From Promethearchaeota archaeon (GTDB taxonomy: Archaea; Asgardarchaeota; Lokiarchaeia; Sigyniarchaeales; SOKP01): 63,137 nucleotides of DNA. The stretch is taken from positions 1 to 63,137 of the forward strand of contig JAGXNO010000019.1 in NCBI GenBank assembly GCA_019894975.1, read 5' to 3'. Both the position numbers and the translations under genes were made by a program. The notes beneath the pieces were generated by a model. It was not told where the DNA came from. It ran no database searches and saw only the letters and a list, made by a program, of their open reading frames with translations. This document shows positions 1 through 8,180 of the stretch, piece by piece (the stretch's first letter is position 1; each line of letters begins with the position of its first letter).

Positions 1-1
1 A

Positions 2-133
2 CCTATGGCAGAACATTTGTCTCAGAAATTAAATGCACCACTTTTTGAAACCTCAGCAAAAACGGGTGAGAATGCTTCCATGATATTCCATAAAATAGCA
101 GAACTTACACTACTTTCAAAATTACAGGAATAA
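2..133 (+). CDS. Ras-like small GTPase, C-terminal end (partial)
   Basis: Only the last 43 residues are in the window; the frame enters from the left edge. The piece carries an ETSAK motif, which is the G5 (guanine-recognition) box of Ras/Rab-type GTPases. It is followed by the C-terminal helix typical of the fold (NASMIFHKIAE). No C-terminal cysteine prenylation motif is present; the protein ends LQE. Expanded Ras-like GTPases are a hallmark of Asgard archaea, so this helps place the organism. The upstream G1-G4 boxes cannot be checked here, and the exact subfamily is unknown. Confidence 0.75.
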   Translation, partial: PMAEHLSQKLNAPLFETSAKTGENASMIFHKIAELTLLSKLQE

Positions 134-171
134 ATACTCTTTATTACATATAAAAAGATAAGAAATTTTGA

Positions 172-1476
172 TTATTTAAAGGGGTTTTTCTCATTTAATA
201 TTTTTTCTTGATATTTTTTCAAAGCAGGAGGGCATAATCCCGCTTTTGTTGCTTCCTTCTTTATAGATTTCATGATTTCCGCAAGATTTACCGACACAGG
301 ACACCAGTGGTAACAATTCTCACATCCTGTACAAAGAAACAATCCATCATTAACAGCAGCTTCAATTCCATTATGTATATAATCTCGTATAATCCCATCT
401 GCACCTAAACCATATTTTGATGCATATGTATTCCCAAACGCTCGTGAAGCAGTACAAACATAGTTGCATGTTCTACAACCAATACATTTTAAAAGCTCTT
501 TATAAATTAGGTCTTGTTTCAATGACTTAGTACGCCAATCATCCACAAGAATCACAACAACCTCTTTAGCTCCATACATTCCAAGTACTTTTTCCCCTTG
601 AACATCAGCAGTAGCAGAAGGACCTGAAATTAGACTGATATAGTTAAAAGATACGTTGTTAATTCTTGTTTGCACTTTTGCCACAAGTATAGCATCTATA
701 ATTGTTGGAACAATTTTTGTAATTCCACATACAACTATATGTTTTTCAGTAGCCCTAGTTAGTAAACTTATATTTCCTTCATTTTCTCCTAATACAATTG
801 TTCCATCCTCTGCAGAGATAACATTAGCAGATGTAAGTGATATTTTTACATCATTAAGTAATTCTTTACGATAAGATTCTCTATAATATTCCACAATTGC
901 ACTTGCGGTAGGTTCAAGTTCTACACCATGAACTTCTTTTATTTTTGCTACAATTTCTTCTCTTGAAAAATGAGCTCCAGGGCCAACACCAAATTTTGGA
1001 AGTTTATAATCAAATAATTGAACAAGTACATCTCCTAAATCAGTTTCTTTAATTGTAATGTTGTTTTCCTTTAATACTTCTAAGAGTCCAATATCTTTTG
1101 CTTCGTTTGATTTTGACTTATAGATTACTTTGGTATCTCCTACTTCTTTCATAAAAATATCCTGAGCTTCTTCATTAGTTTTTGCGTAATAGACTACCAT
1201 GTTGTTTACATCTCGCATTATTTTCATGCAGTTTTCCACATAGTAATCCATATTTTCTACGAATTTCTCTCTCATTGCGATAAGTTGTTCTTTATACCTG
1301 TTCACGAATTCACGACTAGAGTCTTCATAGAGATATTGCAGATCATGCTGTTTAGATTTTATAGAAGAGGCAATTTTCCAAAAAAAACCAAATTTATTTT
1401 CCCAGGTTCCTTCGGTATTCAACTTATTTATTTTATCTTTTACATTCTCATAACTCTCTTGACCTTTATCACTCAA
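172..1476 (-). CDS. LutB-like iron-sulfur protein (LUD domain + two 4Fe-4S motifs)
   Basis: This 434-residue protein has an N-terminal helical region, then a LUD (DUF162) domain with the characteristic GTIVLGENEG and VGITKIVPT-like stretches (here VCGITKIVPT). A C-terminal ferredoxin-like segment follows with two cysteine sets, CIGCRTCNYVC and CTGCENCYHWCP, each able to ligate a 4Fe-4S cluster. The family includes LutB/LldF, the electron-transfer part of L-lactate oxidation complexes. The start overlaps the stop of the upstream CCG-domain gene by 4 bp (ATGA), so the two are translationally coupled. There is no LutC partner in view. The substrate is not proven: in anaerobic archaea, such pairs may serve other 2-hydroxyacid or heterodisulfide chemistry. 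Confidence 0.82.
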   Translation of the reverse strand: MSDKGQESYENVKDKINKLNTEGTWENKFGFFWKIASSIKSKQHDLQYLYEDSSREFVNRYKEQLIAMREKFVENMDYYVENCMKIMRDVNNMVVYYAKTNEEAQDIFMKEVGDTKVIYKSKSNEAKDIGLLEVLKENNITIKETDLGDVLVQLFDYKLPKFGVGPGAHFSREEIVAKIKEVHGVELEPTASAIVEYYRESYRKELLNDVKISLTSANVISAEDGTIVLGENEGNISLLTRATEKHIVVCGITKIVPTIIDAILVAKVQTRINNVSFNYISLISGPSATADVQGEKVLGMYGAKEVVVILVDDWRTKSLKQDLIYKELLKCIGCRTCNYVCTASRAFGNTYASKYGLGADGIIRDYIHNGIEAAVNDGLFLCTGCENCYHWCPVSVNLAEIMKSIKKEATKAGLCPPALKKYQEKILNEKNPFK

Positions 1477-2210
1477 CTTATTGGATCAACTCCCTCCATT
1501 AATTTAACAATAAAATCTTCAAATTTAATTACAGGCTTCCTAATATTATTATCCTCCTTTACTCGACTCAGGGCAGTATAACAAAATGGACATGCAGTTA
1601 GTAGCACTTCGCCTTTTTTCATGTTATCAAAAATTAGTTTTCCATTATAATCACTATTTTCCCTAAAAATTGAATAAACTCCTCCGCCTGCTCCACAACA
1701 AATACTCTTAGTTTTATTAAAATCCATTTCAACTAATTCAATGTTATCAATTGAGTTTAAAATTATTCTTGGTTCTTCTATTATAGGTACTGAAGAATTT
1801 CTGAGGTGGCAAGCATCATGATAATTGACTTTTAAGCTTTTTCCTGCAATTTTTGAATTTAACGTTTCCAAATTGTGGGGTTCAGCTAAGAATTGAAGAA
1901 AATGCCGAATTTTGACTGAAAATTCGGATCCTAAAAATTCCTTATAATATCGAGTAAAATAAGAATAACATCCTGCACAAATCGTAACAAGTTCTGTAAT
2001 ATTATTTGTTTTAAACCATTCATTTACAGATTCAACATGGTTTTTCATTAGATCATCAGAAGTTATGTTGAAGGCTAAAGAACCACAACATGGTGGATTT
2101 TCTATTACTTTATATTCACTGTCTAAGAACTGGATTATTTTTATAGCATTTTTACAGGTAGGTTCATAGAGTTTGTCGCTTAAGCAACCAAGATAGATAA
2201 GTTTGCTCAT
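1473..2210 (-). CDS. CCG-domain (LutA/HdrB/GlpC-like) iron-sulfur protein
   Basis: This 245-residue protein contains two CCG domains: an N-terminal PPCCGSLAFN motif and a C-terminal CCGAGGGVYSIF motif, each with the upstream cysteines expected for the family (CAGCYSYF, HDACHLR). CCG domains bind non-cubane iron-sulfur clusters in HdrB, GlpC, LutA and glycolate oxidase GlcF, and transfer electrons to or from a redox enzyme. The gene overlaps the following LUD/ferredoxin gene by 4 bp, so the two products probably form one complex resembling LutA-LutB. It is the first gene of the minus-strand pair. The 126-bp gap upstream is shared with a divergent gene starting near 2337 and must hold promoters for both. 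Confidence 0.82.
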   Translation of the reverse strand: MSKLIYLGCLSDKLYEPTCKNAIKIIQFLDSEYKVIENPPCCGSLAFNITSDDLMKNHVESVNEWFKTNNITELVTICAGCYSYFTRYYKEFLGSEFSVKIRHFLQFLAEPHNLETLNSKIAGKSLKVNYHDACHLRNSSVPIIEEPRIILNSIDNIELVEMDFNKTKSICCGAGGGVYSIFRENSDYNGKLIFDNMKKGEVLLTACPFCYTALSRVKEDNNIRKPVIKFEDFIVKLMEGVDPIS

Positions 2211-2292
2211 AATTAATTATAGTTTTCTATATTTATTAAGCTTAAATTTATGATAGAAAATTAAAATGTAATCCTTTTATGAATCAATAAAG

Positions 2293-2304
2293 ATTTTTAT
2301 AAAA
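2293..2304 (+). promoter_or_regulatory. Probable TATA box for the interrupted wHTH/ferredoxin gene
   Basis: A TTTTTATAAAAC stretch lies about 33-43 bp before the first ATG of the plus-strand gene. This spacing fits an archaeal TATA box with a very short leader. It is a weak call in such AT-rich DNA. Confidence 0.3.
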
Positions 2305-2336
2305 CATTTATTATTTTACTCTCTATCAATGGAAAA

Positions 2337-3464
2337 ATGATACAAATGTCTGAAGATACTGCTTATCAAGATCTTATTAACCATTATAGAAATTGGATAT
2401 TACGCTTACCTGAATCTGAGCATCTTTTACCAATGCTTAAATTAAGATTCAAACCTGAAGAGGCTCAATTATTCGCTAAAATACCTTTTTTAGGACATAC
2501 CGTAGAACAACTTTCGGTAAAATTGAATATACCTGTTAAAAAGCTTATAAAAAAACTAGATAAATATGCAAAATCAGGGATTATATTCCGGAGTGTAAGA
2601 GGCTCAAGTGTTAGATATTCACTCAGTGACAGTCTATTCAATTTTTATCGATCTATTGGATGGAAAGGTAAAAATGACAAATTTAATCGTGAAATTTCAC
2701 CTTATTTAAATAAATACTATATCGATACTTATGCAGAGGAGTTTGTTGGCCATGATACCCAAGGTCTTCGTGCACTTCCTATAAATGAAACTATATAAGA
2801 TACACGGCAAGTCATGCCCTATGAAGATATTCTGAAAGTTATTGACAATTTTGAATATTATTCCGTATCTAATTGCCCTTGTAGCCATAGACATAATCTT
2901 GATCATGATTTTAAAGAATGTAAACATACACTCGAAAGATGCTTACATTTTGATGATCTTGGGAGATATTGTGTAGATAATGGGCTAGGTAAAGAGATTA
3001 CAAAGGAAGAAACCTTGAAAATTCTAAGAATGGCAGCAGATGCAGGACTCGTTCATGGAGTTCCTAATACTCAAGAAAAGATGGATACAATATGTAATTG
3101 TTGCTCATGCTGTTGCTTATTTTTAGAGGCTGTGGTGAATATGCCTGGTATTTTACCAAGAGGTCATCAACCATCTAATTATATCCGAGAAATAGATGAG
3201 GAAAAATGTATTGTATGTGGTTTATGTGCTAGGTTATGTCCTATGGGCGCACTTAAAGTAAATAATAAAAAATTATTATTTGATCCTACAAGATGCATAG
3301 GATGTGGTGTTTGCGCTCATAAATGCAAGCATGATGCGACCTATCTAATATGTCGTGATGATGAGCAGGATATTCCAAAAGATCCTCGAGAACAAGGAAT
3401 GAGATTTCTAAAAGAAAGAGGGATCAATCCCTTAGATGCTTTTAATAAGAATATATTAAAATAA
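2337..3464 (+). pseudogene. Winged-helix/ferredoxin protein interrupted by an in-frame TAA
   Basis: Two plus-strand frames, 2337-2798 and 2814-3464, lie in the same reading frame. Together they align end to end with the intact neighbour at 3517-4635. The only break is a TAA at 2796-2798 where the paralog has Asp: NETI-stop-DTRQVMPYED here versus NITIDDPRKVMPYED there. No bases are gained or lost. The N-terminal half has the winged-helix-like region. The C-terminal half has the CNCCSCCC motif and two 4Fe-4S ferredoxin motifs (CIVCGLCARLC, CIGCGVCAHKC). Both halves remain well conserved beyond the stop. Possible readings are recent pseudogenization, a sequence error, readthrough, or re-initiation at the ATG of MPYED to give two polypeptides. 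The likely start is the ATG at 2346 (MSEDTAYQ), which matches the paralog's MSNTNQYE. Confidence 0.7.
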
Positions 3465-3516
3465 TTTAATGATGAATGATTTTCATTAAATATTATATTA
3501 TTTTGTGATGCTATTT

Positions 3517-4635
3517 ATGTCTAATACGAACCAGTATGAAGAATTAATCGAGCATTATAGAAATTGGATTTTTGGATTACCTGATTCTGAATTCCTTATA
3601 CCTATGCTAAAGGCAAGATTCACTCCAGAAGAAGCTCAAATAATTGCACAAATACCATTTATTGGGAATACAGTTGAGAAACTCTCGCAAAAGATTGGAA
3701 TCCCCTCAAAGGAACTTACTGAAAAACTTGAATATTTCGCGGAAAAGGGGATAGTATTCAAGAACGAAAGGAATGGTGTAAAATTCTATTCCCTTTGTGA
3801 TTCAGATTTCGTTTTTTATCGATCTACAGGATGGAGAAAAGAACTAGATGACTGGAGTTATAAGATGGCAAATCCTCAAAATAAATATTGGATACATGCG
3901 TATGCTAATACATTTAATGGTCATGAAACTCAAGGTTTACGTGCTATTCCCATTAATATAACTATTGATGACCCTCGAAAAGTTATGCCTTATGAAGATA
4001 TTCTGAAAATTATAGAAAATTTTGAATATTATGCCGTATCTATGTGTCCTTGTGCGGCTAAATATAATGTAGATTCTGAATTTCACGAATGTAATCACAA
4101 TTTCGAAAGATGTTTACACTTTGATGATCTTGGGAGATACACTGTAGAATATGGGTTAGGTAGAGAAATAACAAAAGAAGAAACCTTGGAAATATTAAAA
4201 AGAGCTGATGATGAGGGATTAGTTCATGGAGTTTCCAATTCTGAAGAAGGAATAGATACAATATGCAATTGTTGTTCATGTTGTTGTGTATTTTTGGATT
4301 CTCTTGTAAAGATGCCAGGAATTATACCAAGGGGTCATCAGCCCTCGAATTATATTAGAGCAATTAATGAAGAAAACTGTATTAGCTGTGGAGTATGTGT
4401 TAAAACTTGTCCTATGAAGGCTCTTGAACTTGTGGATAAGAAGCTAGTGTTTGATCGGGAACGATGTTTGGGATGCGGTGTTTGTGTCAATAAATGTAAA
4501 CAAAAAGCAATATATCTAGAACATCGAGAAGGAAAACAAAATTTCCCTAAAGATGGAGGAGAACTGGTTATGAGACTCCTTATTGAAAGAGGACTCGATC
4601 CCAATGAAGCTTTTAGAAAGAATTTTATTATGTAA
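3517..4635 (+). CDS. Winged-helix + CNCCSCCC + 2x[4Fe-4S] ferredoxin protein
   Basis: Numbered from the upstream GTG at 3505, the frame is 376 residues; the ATG at 3517 (MSNTNQYE) is the better start because it aligns with the tandem paralog. Residues about 30-105 look like a winged-helix domain. A Cys-rich segment CNCCSCCC sits at residues 254-261, followed by two classic ferredoxin motifs, CISCGVCVKTC (292-302) and CLGCGVCVNKC (321-331). Family members are usually annotated only as 4Fe-4S ferredoxin-type proteins. The HTH-like N-terminus makes a redox-responsive regulator possible, but an electron-transfer role cannot be excluded. It lies just upstream of the methylmalonyl-CoA mutase operon on the same strand, 140 bp away. 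Confidence 0.8.
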   Translation: MSNTNQYEELIEHYRNWIFGLPDSEFLIPMLKARFTPEEAQIIAQIPFIGNTVEKLSQKIGIPSKELTEKLEYFAEKGIVFKNERNGVKFYSLCDSDFVFYRSTGWRKELDDWSYKMANPQNKYWIHAYANTFNGHETQGLRAIPINITIDDPRKVMPYEDILKIIENFEYYAVSMCPCAAKYNVDSEFHECNHNFERCLHFDDLGRYTVEYGLGREITKEETLEILKRADDEGLVHGVSNSEEGIDTICNCCSCCCVFLDSLVKMPGIIPRGHQPSNYIRAINEENCISCGVCVKTCPMKALELVDKKLVFDRERCLGCGVCVNKCKQKAIYLEHREGKQNFPKDGGELVMRLLIERGLDPNEAFRKNFIM

Positions 4636-4655
4636 TTTCATTTTTTTATTTTCCT
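4636..4655 (+). terminator. T-rich terminator after the ferredoxin gene
   Basis: Directly after the TAA there is a run TTTCATTTTTTTATTTTCC. Oligo-T tracts are the usual archaeal termination signal. Confidence 0.4.
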
Positions 4656-4722
4656 ATTAAACCTACGTCTAAATTACTAATTTAATTCTTTAATGATAAA
4701 AAATTAATATAAGTACAAACGC

Positions 4723-4740
4723 TTATCTATTGTGAGATAA
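4723..4740. promoter_or_regulatory. Inverted repeat upstream of the mutase operon
   Basis: TTATCT and AGATAA form perfect 6-bp arms around a 6-nt spacer, ending 35 bp before the ATG of the mutase large subunit. The position would suit an operator, and a winged-helix protein is encoded next door. In AT-rich DNA such a repeat can arise by chance. Confidence 0.3.
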
Positions 4741-4775
4741 AACATTTTATTGAAATTTTATAATAATTCTTAAGA

Positions 4776-6440
4776 ATGATTTTTATGACTGAATTTGATA
4801 AAATTAAAGAAGATATGGAAGAATGGCAAAATTCTATATCCAATAAAGAAGAAAGAAAAAAAAACTTCAAAAATCTTTCTGACATCGAGATTAAAAGACT
4901 TTACACACCTAACGATATAAAGAACCTAAATTATGATTTAGATTTAGGTTTTCCTGGTCAATACCCTTTTACTAGAGGTGCATATCCTAATATGTATAGG
5001 GGTCGATTATGGACAATGAGACAGTTTGCAGGCTTTGGAAATGCTGAACAAACTAATACCCGTTATAAGTTTTTAATTGAACACGGTCAAACAGGTTTAA
5101 GTGTTGCCTTTAGTTTACATACCATTTACGGTATTGAAGCAACCGACCAAAGGGCTTTAGGAGAAATTGGTAAGGAAGGGGTTGCAATTGATACTCTACA
5201 GGATATGGAAACTTTATTTGATGGCATCGATCTCTCCAAGATTAGTACATCAATGACTATTAACGCCCCTGCATCTATATTATTAGCAATGTATATAGTT
5301 ACTGCTGAAAAACAAGGACACACTCCAGAAGAGCTGCGAGGTACCATCCAAAATGACATTCTAAAAGAATATATTGCTCAAAAATCATGGATATTTCCCC
5401 CCGAAGAATCAATGAGATTAATTGTAGATACGATAGAATACTGTACTAAACATGTTCCACAATGGTACTCAATTAGTATAAGCGGATATCATATACGAGA
5501 AGCAGGCTCTACAGCAGTTCAAGAATTAGCATTCACTTTAGCTGATGGATTCGCTTATGTGGAGGCTGCAGTTGAAAGAGGTTTAGATGTTGATGATTTT
5601 GCTCCTCGTCTTTCATTCTTCTTTAATTCTCATAACAATTTCTTTGAAGAAGTGTGTAAGTATCGAGCAGCAAGACGAATTTGGGCAAAACATATGAAAG
5701 ATAAATATAGCGCTAAAAAACCAGAATCACTAAGACTACGTTTTCATACACAAACAGCAGGAGTTTCCTTAACTGCGCAAGAACCAGAAAATAATATTGT
5801 ACGAACTGCACTCCAAGGTCTAGCTGCTGTGCTAGGTGGTACTCAATCATTACATACAAATTCTTTTGATGAAGCTTTATGTCTACCCACTGAAAACGCT
5901 GTTAAAATTGCACTTAGAACTCAACAAATAATTGCACATGAATCTGGAGTAACAGATACCGTGGATCCCTTAGCAGGGTCTTATTATGTGGAATGGCTCA
6001 CAAATAAGATGGAGGAAGAAGCTGAGGATTATTTTAATCAAATAAATGAATTAGGAGGAGTCATTCCAGCAATAAAAGCAAATTTCTTTCAAAAGGAAAT
6101 AGCTAATGCTTCCTATAAATATCAGCAAGAAGTTGAAAATCGAGAAAAGACTATTGTTGCTGTAAACCAATTTCAGCAGAAAGAACCTTGTACAGTACCT
6201 TTATTAAAAATTGACGAAGGTATCGCTAAACAACAAGAAGAAGAATTAAATCAATTAAAACAAGACCGTGAAAATGAAAAAGTTACTGAAAAATTAAAAA
6301 ATTTAAAGGAAGCTGCCCAAGGAACAGAAAACCTCATGCCGTATATTATGGATGCAATCAGAGCTTATGCATCTATAGGGGAAATAATAAATACCTTAAA
6401 AGAAATTTTTGGAGAATACCACGAAGACTCAATTTTCTGA
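4776..6440 (+). CDS. mcmA: Methylmalonyl-CoA mutase, large (catalytic) subunit
   Basis: This 554-residue protein matches the catalytic TIM-barrel part of acyl-CoA mutases. It includes the start of the substrate-binding region (PFTRGAYPNMYRGRLWTMRQ), AGFGNAEQTNTRYKFLIEHG, GLSVAFSLHTIYGIEATD, and the HTQTAGVSLTAQEPENN and GGTQSLHTNSFDEAL blocks. It lacks the C-terminal B12-binding domain, which is encoded separately at 7773, as usual in archaea. The enzyme interconverts methylmalonyl-CoA and succinyl-CoA using adenosylcobalamin. It is the first gene of an operon with a GTPase, the B12 subunit and MeaB. Start choice is between ATG 4776 and ATG 4785 (MTEFDKIK). The methylmalonyl rather than isobutyryl substrate is inferred from overall similarity only. 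Confidence 0.92.
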   Translation: MIFMTEFDKIKEDMEEWQNSISNKEERKKNFKNLSDIEIKRLYTPNDIKNLNYDLDLGFPGQYPFTRGAYPNMYRGRLWTMRQFAGFGNAEQTNTRYKFLIEHGQTGLSVAFSLHTIYGIEATDQRALGEIGKEGVAIDTLQDMETLFDGIDLSKISTSMTINAPASILLAMYIVTAEKQGHTPEELRGTIQNDILKEYIAQKSWIFPPEESMRLIVDTIEYCTKHVPQWYSISISGYHIREAGSTAVQELAFTLADGFAYVEAAVERGLDVDDFAPRLSFFFNSHNNFFEEVCKYRAARRIWAKHMKDKYSAKKPESLRLRFHTQTAGVSLTAQEPENNIVRTALQGLAAVLGGTQSLHTNSFDEALCLPTENAVKIALRTQQIIAHESGVTDTVDPLAGSYYVEWLTNKMEEEAEDYFNQINELGGVIPAIKANFFQKEIANASYKYQQEVENREKTIVAVNQFQQKEPCTVPLLKIDEGIAKQQEEELNQLKQDRENEKVTEKLKNLKEAAQGTENLMPYIMDAIRAYASIGEIINTLKEIFGEYHEDSIF

Positions 6441-6470
6441 TTATATAATTAAATGTAAGATTGATAATAG

Positions 6471-7706
6471 ATGCCAAAACAGCAGAATGAAAGAATAAAA
6501 TTAATTTCTAAATTTCTAGATAAATCTCAAGTACCCAATTTTGAGAAATTAAATTCAATTGATGATATTATTAGTCTACCGATCTCTTCGTTTAATTTTT
6601 TAAACGAGGCTGATGCTACTCTTATTTCTGAATTATTTCAAATTAATAGTATAGGGCAGCTTAATTCTTTGGATCCTATCCAACCTTTCGAAATTTTATA
6701 TGAGGACAAAAAAAATAAGAAAAAAATTGAACACTTACTCCAAACAGATTTGGAAATCAAAGATAAGTTAATAAAAGCAGTTACTATTAGCAATATCATA
6801 TCTAAAATTAAAGAGGAATCAATCTCCTATCTAAAAAAGGAACAGAAAGTTATTGTTGTTGGGTTAGGTAATGCGGGGAAAACAACAATATTAAAGAAGT
6901 TTGGTGGACAAATTGGAATAAAAGACTTAGCTAGATTAAAACCAACAAAGGGTGCAGAACGTCAAGAGATTGTAACCAGCGATTTAATTTTAATAATTTG
7001 GGATTTTGGGGGTCAAGAAGAATATAGAGATATGTATCTCCAAGAACCACATAGGTATTTTTTAAATATCGATTTAGTAATTTATGTTATAGACCTTCAA
7101 ACTCCAGGAAATTATACAGAGAGCATTGAATATTTCAAAAATATTCTTGAGATTCTTGAAAAATTAGAGGAAAATCCTCATATCTTAATATTTCTCCACA
7201 AATATGATCCTGATCTAAAAGACGATCCAGACGTATTACTTAACGTTGAATTTGTAAAAAGTTTAATCAAAAAAGCTTTTATCGACAGGAAAAAATTCGA
7301 GTATGAGATCTATTTAAGTTCAATTTATTCAATATTAGCAAGAGAACCAAAATTTTCAAGATACCTTAAAGAAACTATGGAAAAAACCGCCACCTTGTCA
7401 GATCATAAACTAGAAGGAATGTCTTCAGTTTTAGAATCAACTCTAGATGGGATCATTCGGTTATCAGAGACTGTAATGCACCAATTTAGTGAAATAGAAA
7501 GACGATTAATAAATATAGAGAACACAAAATTAAATTCCAATATAATTCAATCCCAATTGCCATTGCCGGAATATTCATCACCCTCTAATTTAACCCCACC
7601 GTCAAGAAGTAAGACTTCAAGATCAGTTTCACGACGAGGTAGTGAAAAAGCGAGAGGAGCTGTCCTTAAAGAATTAAAAGAATTAATTGAAAAAAGGTCA
7701 AGATGA
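6471..7706 (+). CDS. Arf/Rag-like GTPase embedded in the mutase operon
   Basis: This is a 411-residue GTPase of the Ras superfamily. The P-loop GLGNAGKTT lies at residues 121-129, and the switch II motif WDFGGQ at 167-172 retains the catalytic-position Gln. The G4 box is HKYD (233-236) rather than NKxD, and an SSIYS segment lies at 273-277. HKxD and the SIY/SIW element are typical of Rag/Gtr GTPases, while GxxNAGKTT is Arf-like. The first ~115 residues form an extra N-terminal helical domain. The tail after residue ~300 is predicted helical and ends in a Ser/Arg- and Lys-rich stretch. The gene begins 31 bp after mcmA and is followed 66 bp later by the B12 subunit, so it sits inside the mutase operon. 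It is distinct from MeaB, which is also present. The function is unknown. Confidence 0.85.
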   Translation: MPKQQNERIKLISKFLDKSQVPNFEKLNSIDDIISLPISSFNFLNEADATLISELFQINSIGQLNSLDPIQPFEILYEDKKNKKKIEHLLQTDLEIKDKLIKAVTISNIISKIKEESISYLKKEQKVIVVGLGNAGKTTILKKFGGQIGIKDLARLKPTKGAERQEIVTSDLILIIWDFGGQEEYRDMYLQEPHRYFLNIDLVIYVIDLQTPGNYTESIEYFKNILEILEKLEENPHILIFLHKYDPDLKDDPDVLLNVEFVKSLIKKAFIDRKKFEYEIYLSSIYSILAREPKFSRYLKETMEKTATLSDHKLEGMSSVLESTLDGIIRLSETVMHQFSEIERRLINIENTKLNSNIIQSQLPLPEYSSPSNLTPPSRSKTSRSVSRRGSEKARGAVLKELKELIEKRSR

Positions 7707-7772
7707 AAGAGTAATAATACCCTAAGTTAAATCACAATAAATAAAATATTTAATAATTTAATCTAAATAACA

Positions 7773-8174
7773 ATGTCAGACAATAGAAAAATTAAAGTTC
7801 TTGTATGCAAACCTGGATTAGATGGTCATGATAGAGGCGCTAAAGTTCTCGCAAGAGCCTTACGAGATGCGGGAATGGAAGTTATTTATACAGGCATCCA
7901 TCAAACACCTGATGATATTGTAAACACTGTCATCCAGGAAGACCCTGATGCTGTAATGTTGAGTATATTATCAGGAGCTCACAATGCTCTTTGTCCAGTC
8001 ATCATGCAAAAATTGGAGAAAAATGGCATAAATGATGTGCTTGTTGCAGTTGGCGGGATTATTCCAGATGAGGACAAACCTTTTCTAGAAAAACAAGGTT
8101 TGAAGGGTTTTCACGGTCCAGGAACTGATTTAAACACGATTGTTGAATTCGTGAGAAACAATTTAAAAAGATAA
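7773..8174 (+). CDS. mcmB: Methylmalonyl-CoA mutase, B12-binding small subunit
   Basis: This 133-residue protein carries the cobalamin-binding signature of the family: KPGLDGHDRGAKV near the N-terminus (DxHxxG provides the cobalt-ligating His), then SILSGAHN and VAVGGIIPDED. The length is typical for the stand-alone C-terminal domain of split mutases (about 130-145 residues). It must pair with the large subunit at 4776 to make an active adenosylcobalamin enzyme. It is followed after 6 bp by meaB, which is consistent with cotranscription and tight coupling of cofactor loading to the subunit. Confidence 0.93.
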   Translation: MSDNRKIKVLVCKPGLDGHDRGAKVLARALRDAGMEVIYTGIHQTPDDIVNTVIQEDPDAVMLSILSGAHNALCPVIMQKLEKNGINDVLVAVGGIIPDEDKPFLEKQGLKGFHGPGTDLNTIVEFVRNNLKR

Positions 8175-8180
8175 TAAATA

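Noticed and set aside
656..874. Plus-strand frame inside the LutB-like gene, and similar frames inside other genes (for example 42032-42724 within hppA)
   Set aside because: They lie antisense to well-supported genes, have no recognisable motif and show a composition expected of antisense shadows.
2796..2798. TAA as a recoded amino acid (Sec or Pyl)
   Set aside because: Sec uses TGA and Pyl uses TAG; TAA has no such recoding in archaea.
3472..3488. AATGA-TTT-TCATT hairpin upstream of the second ferredoxin gene as an operator
   Set aside because: Short arms in AT-rich DNA; not repeated upstream of the tandem paralog.
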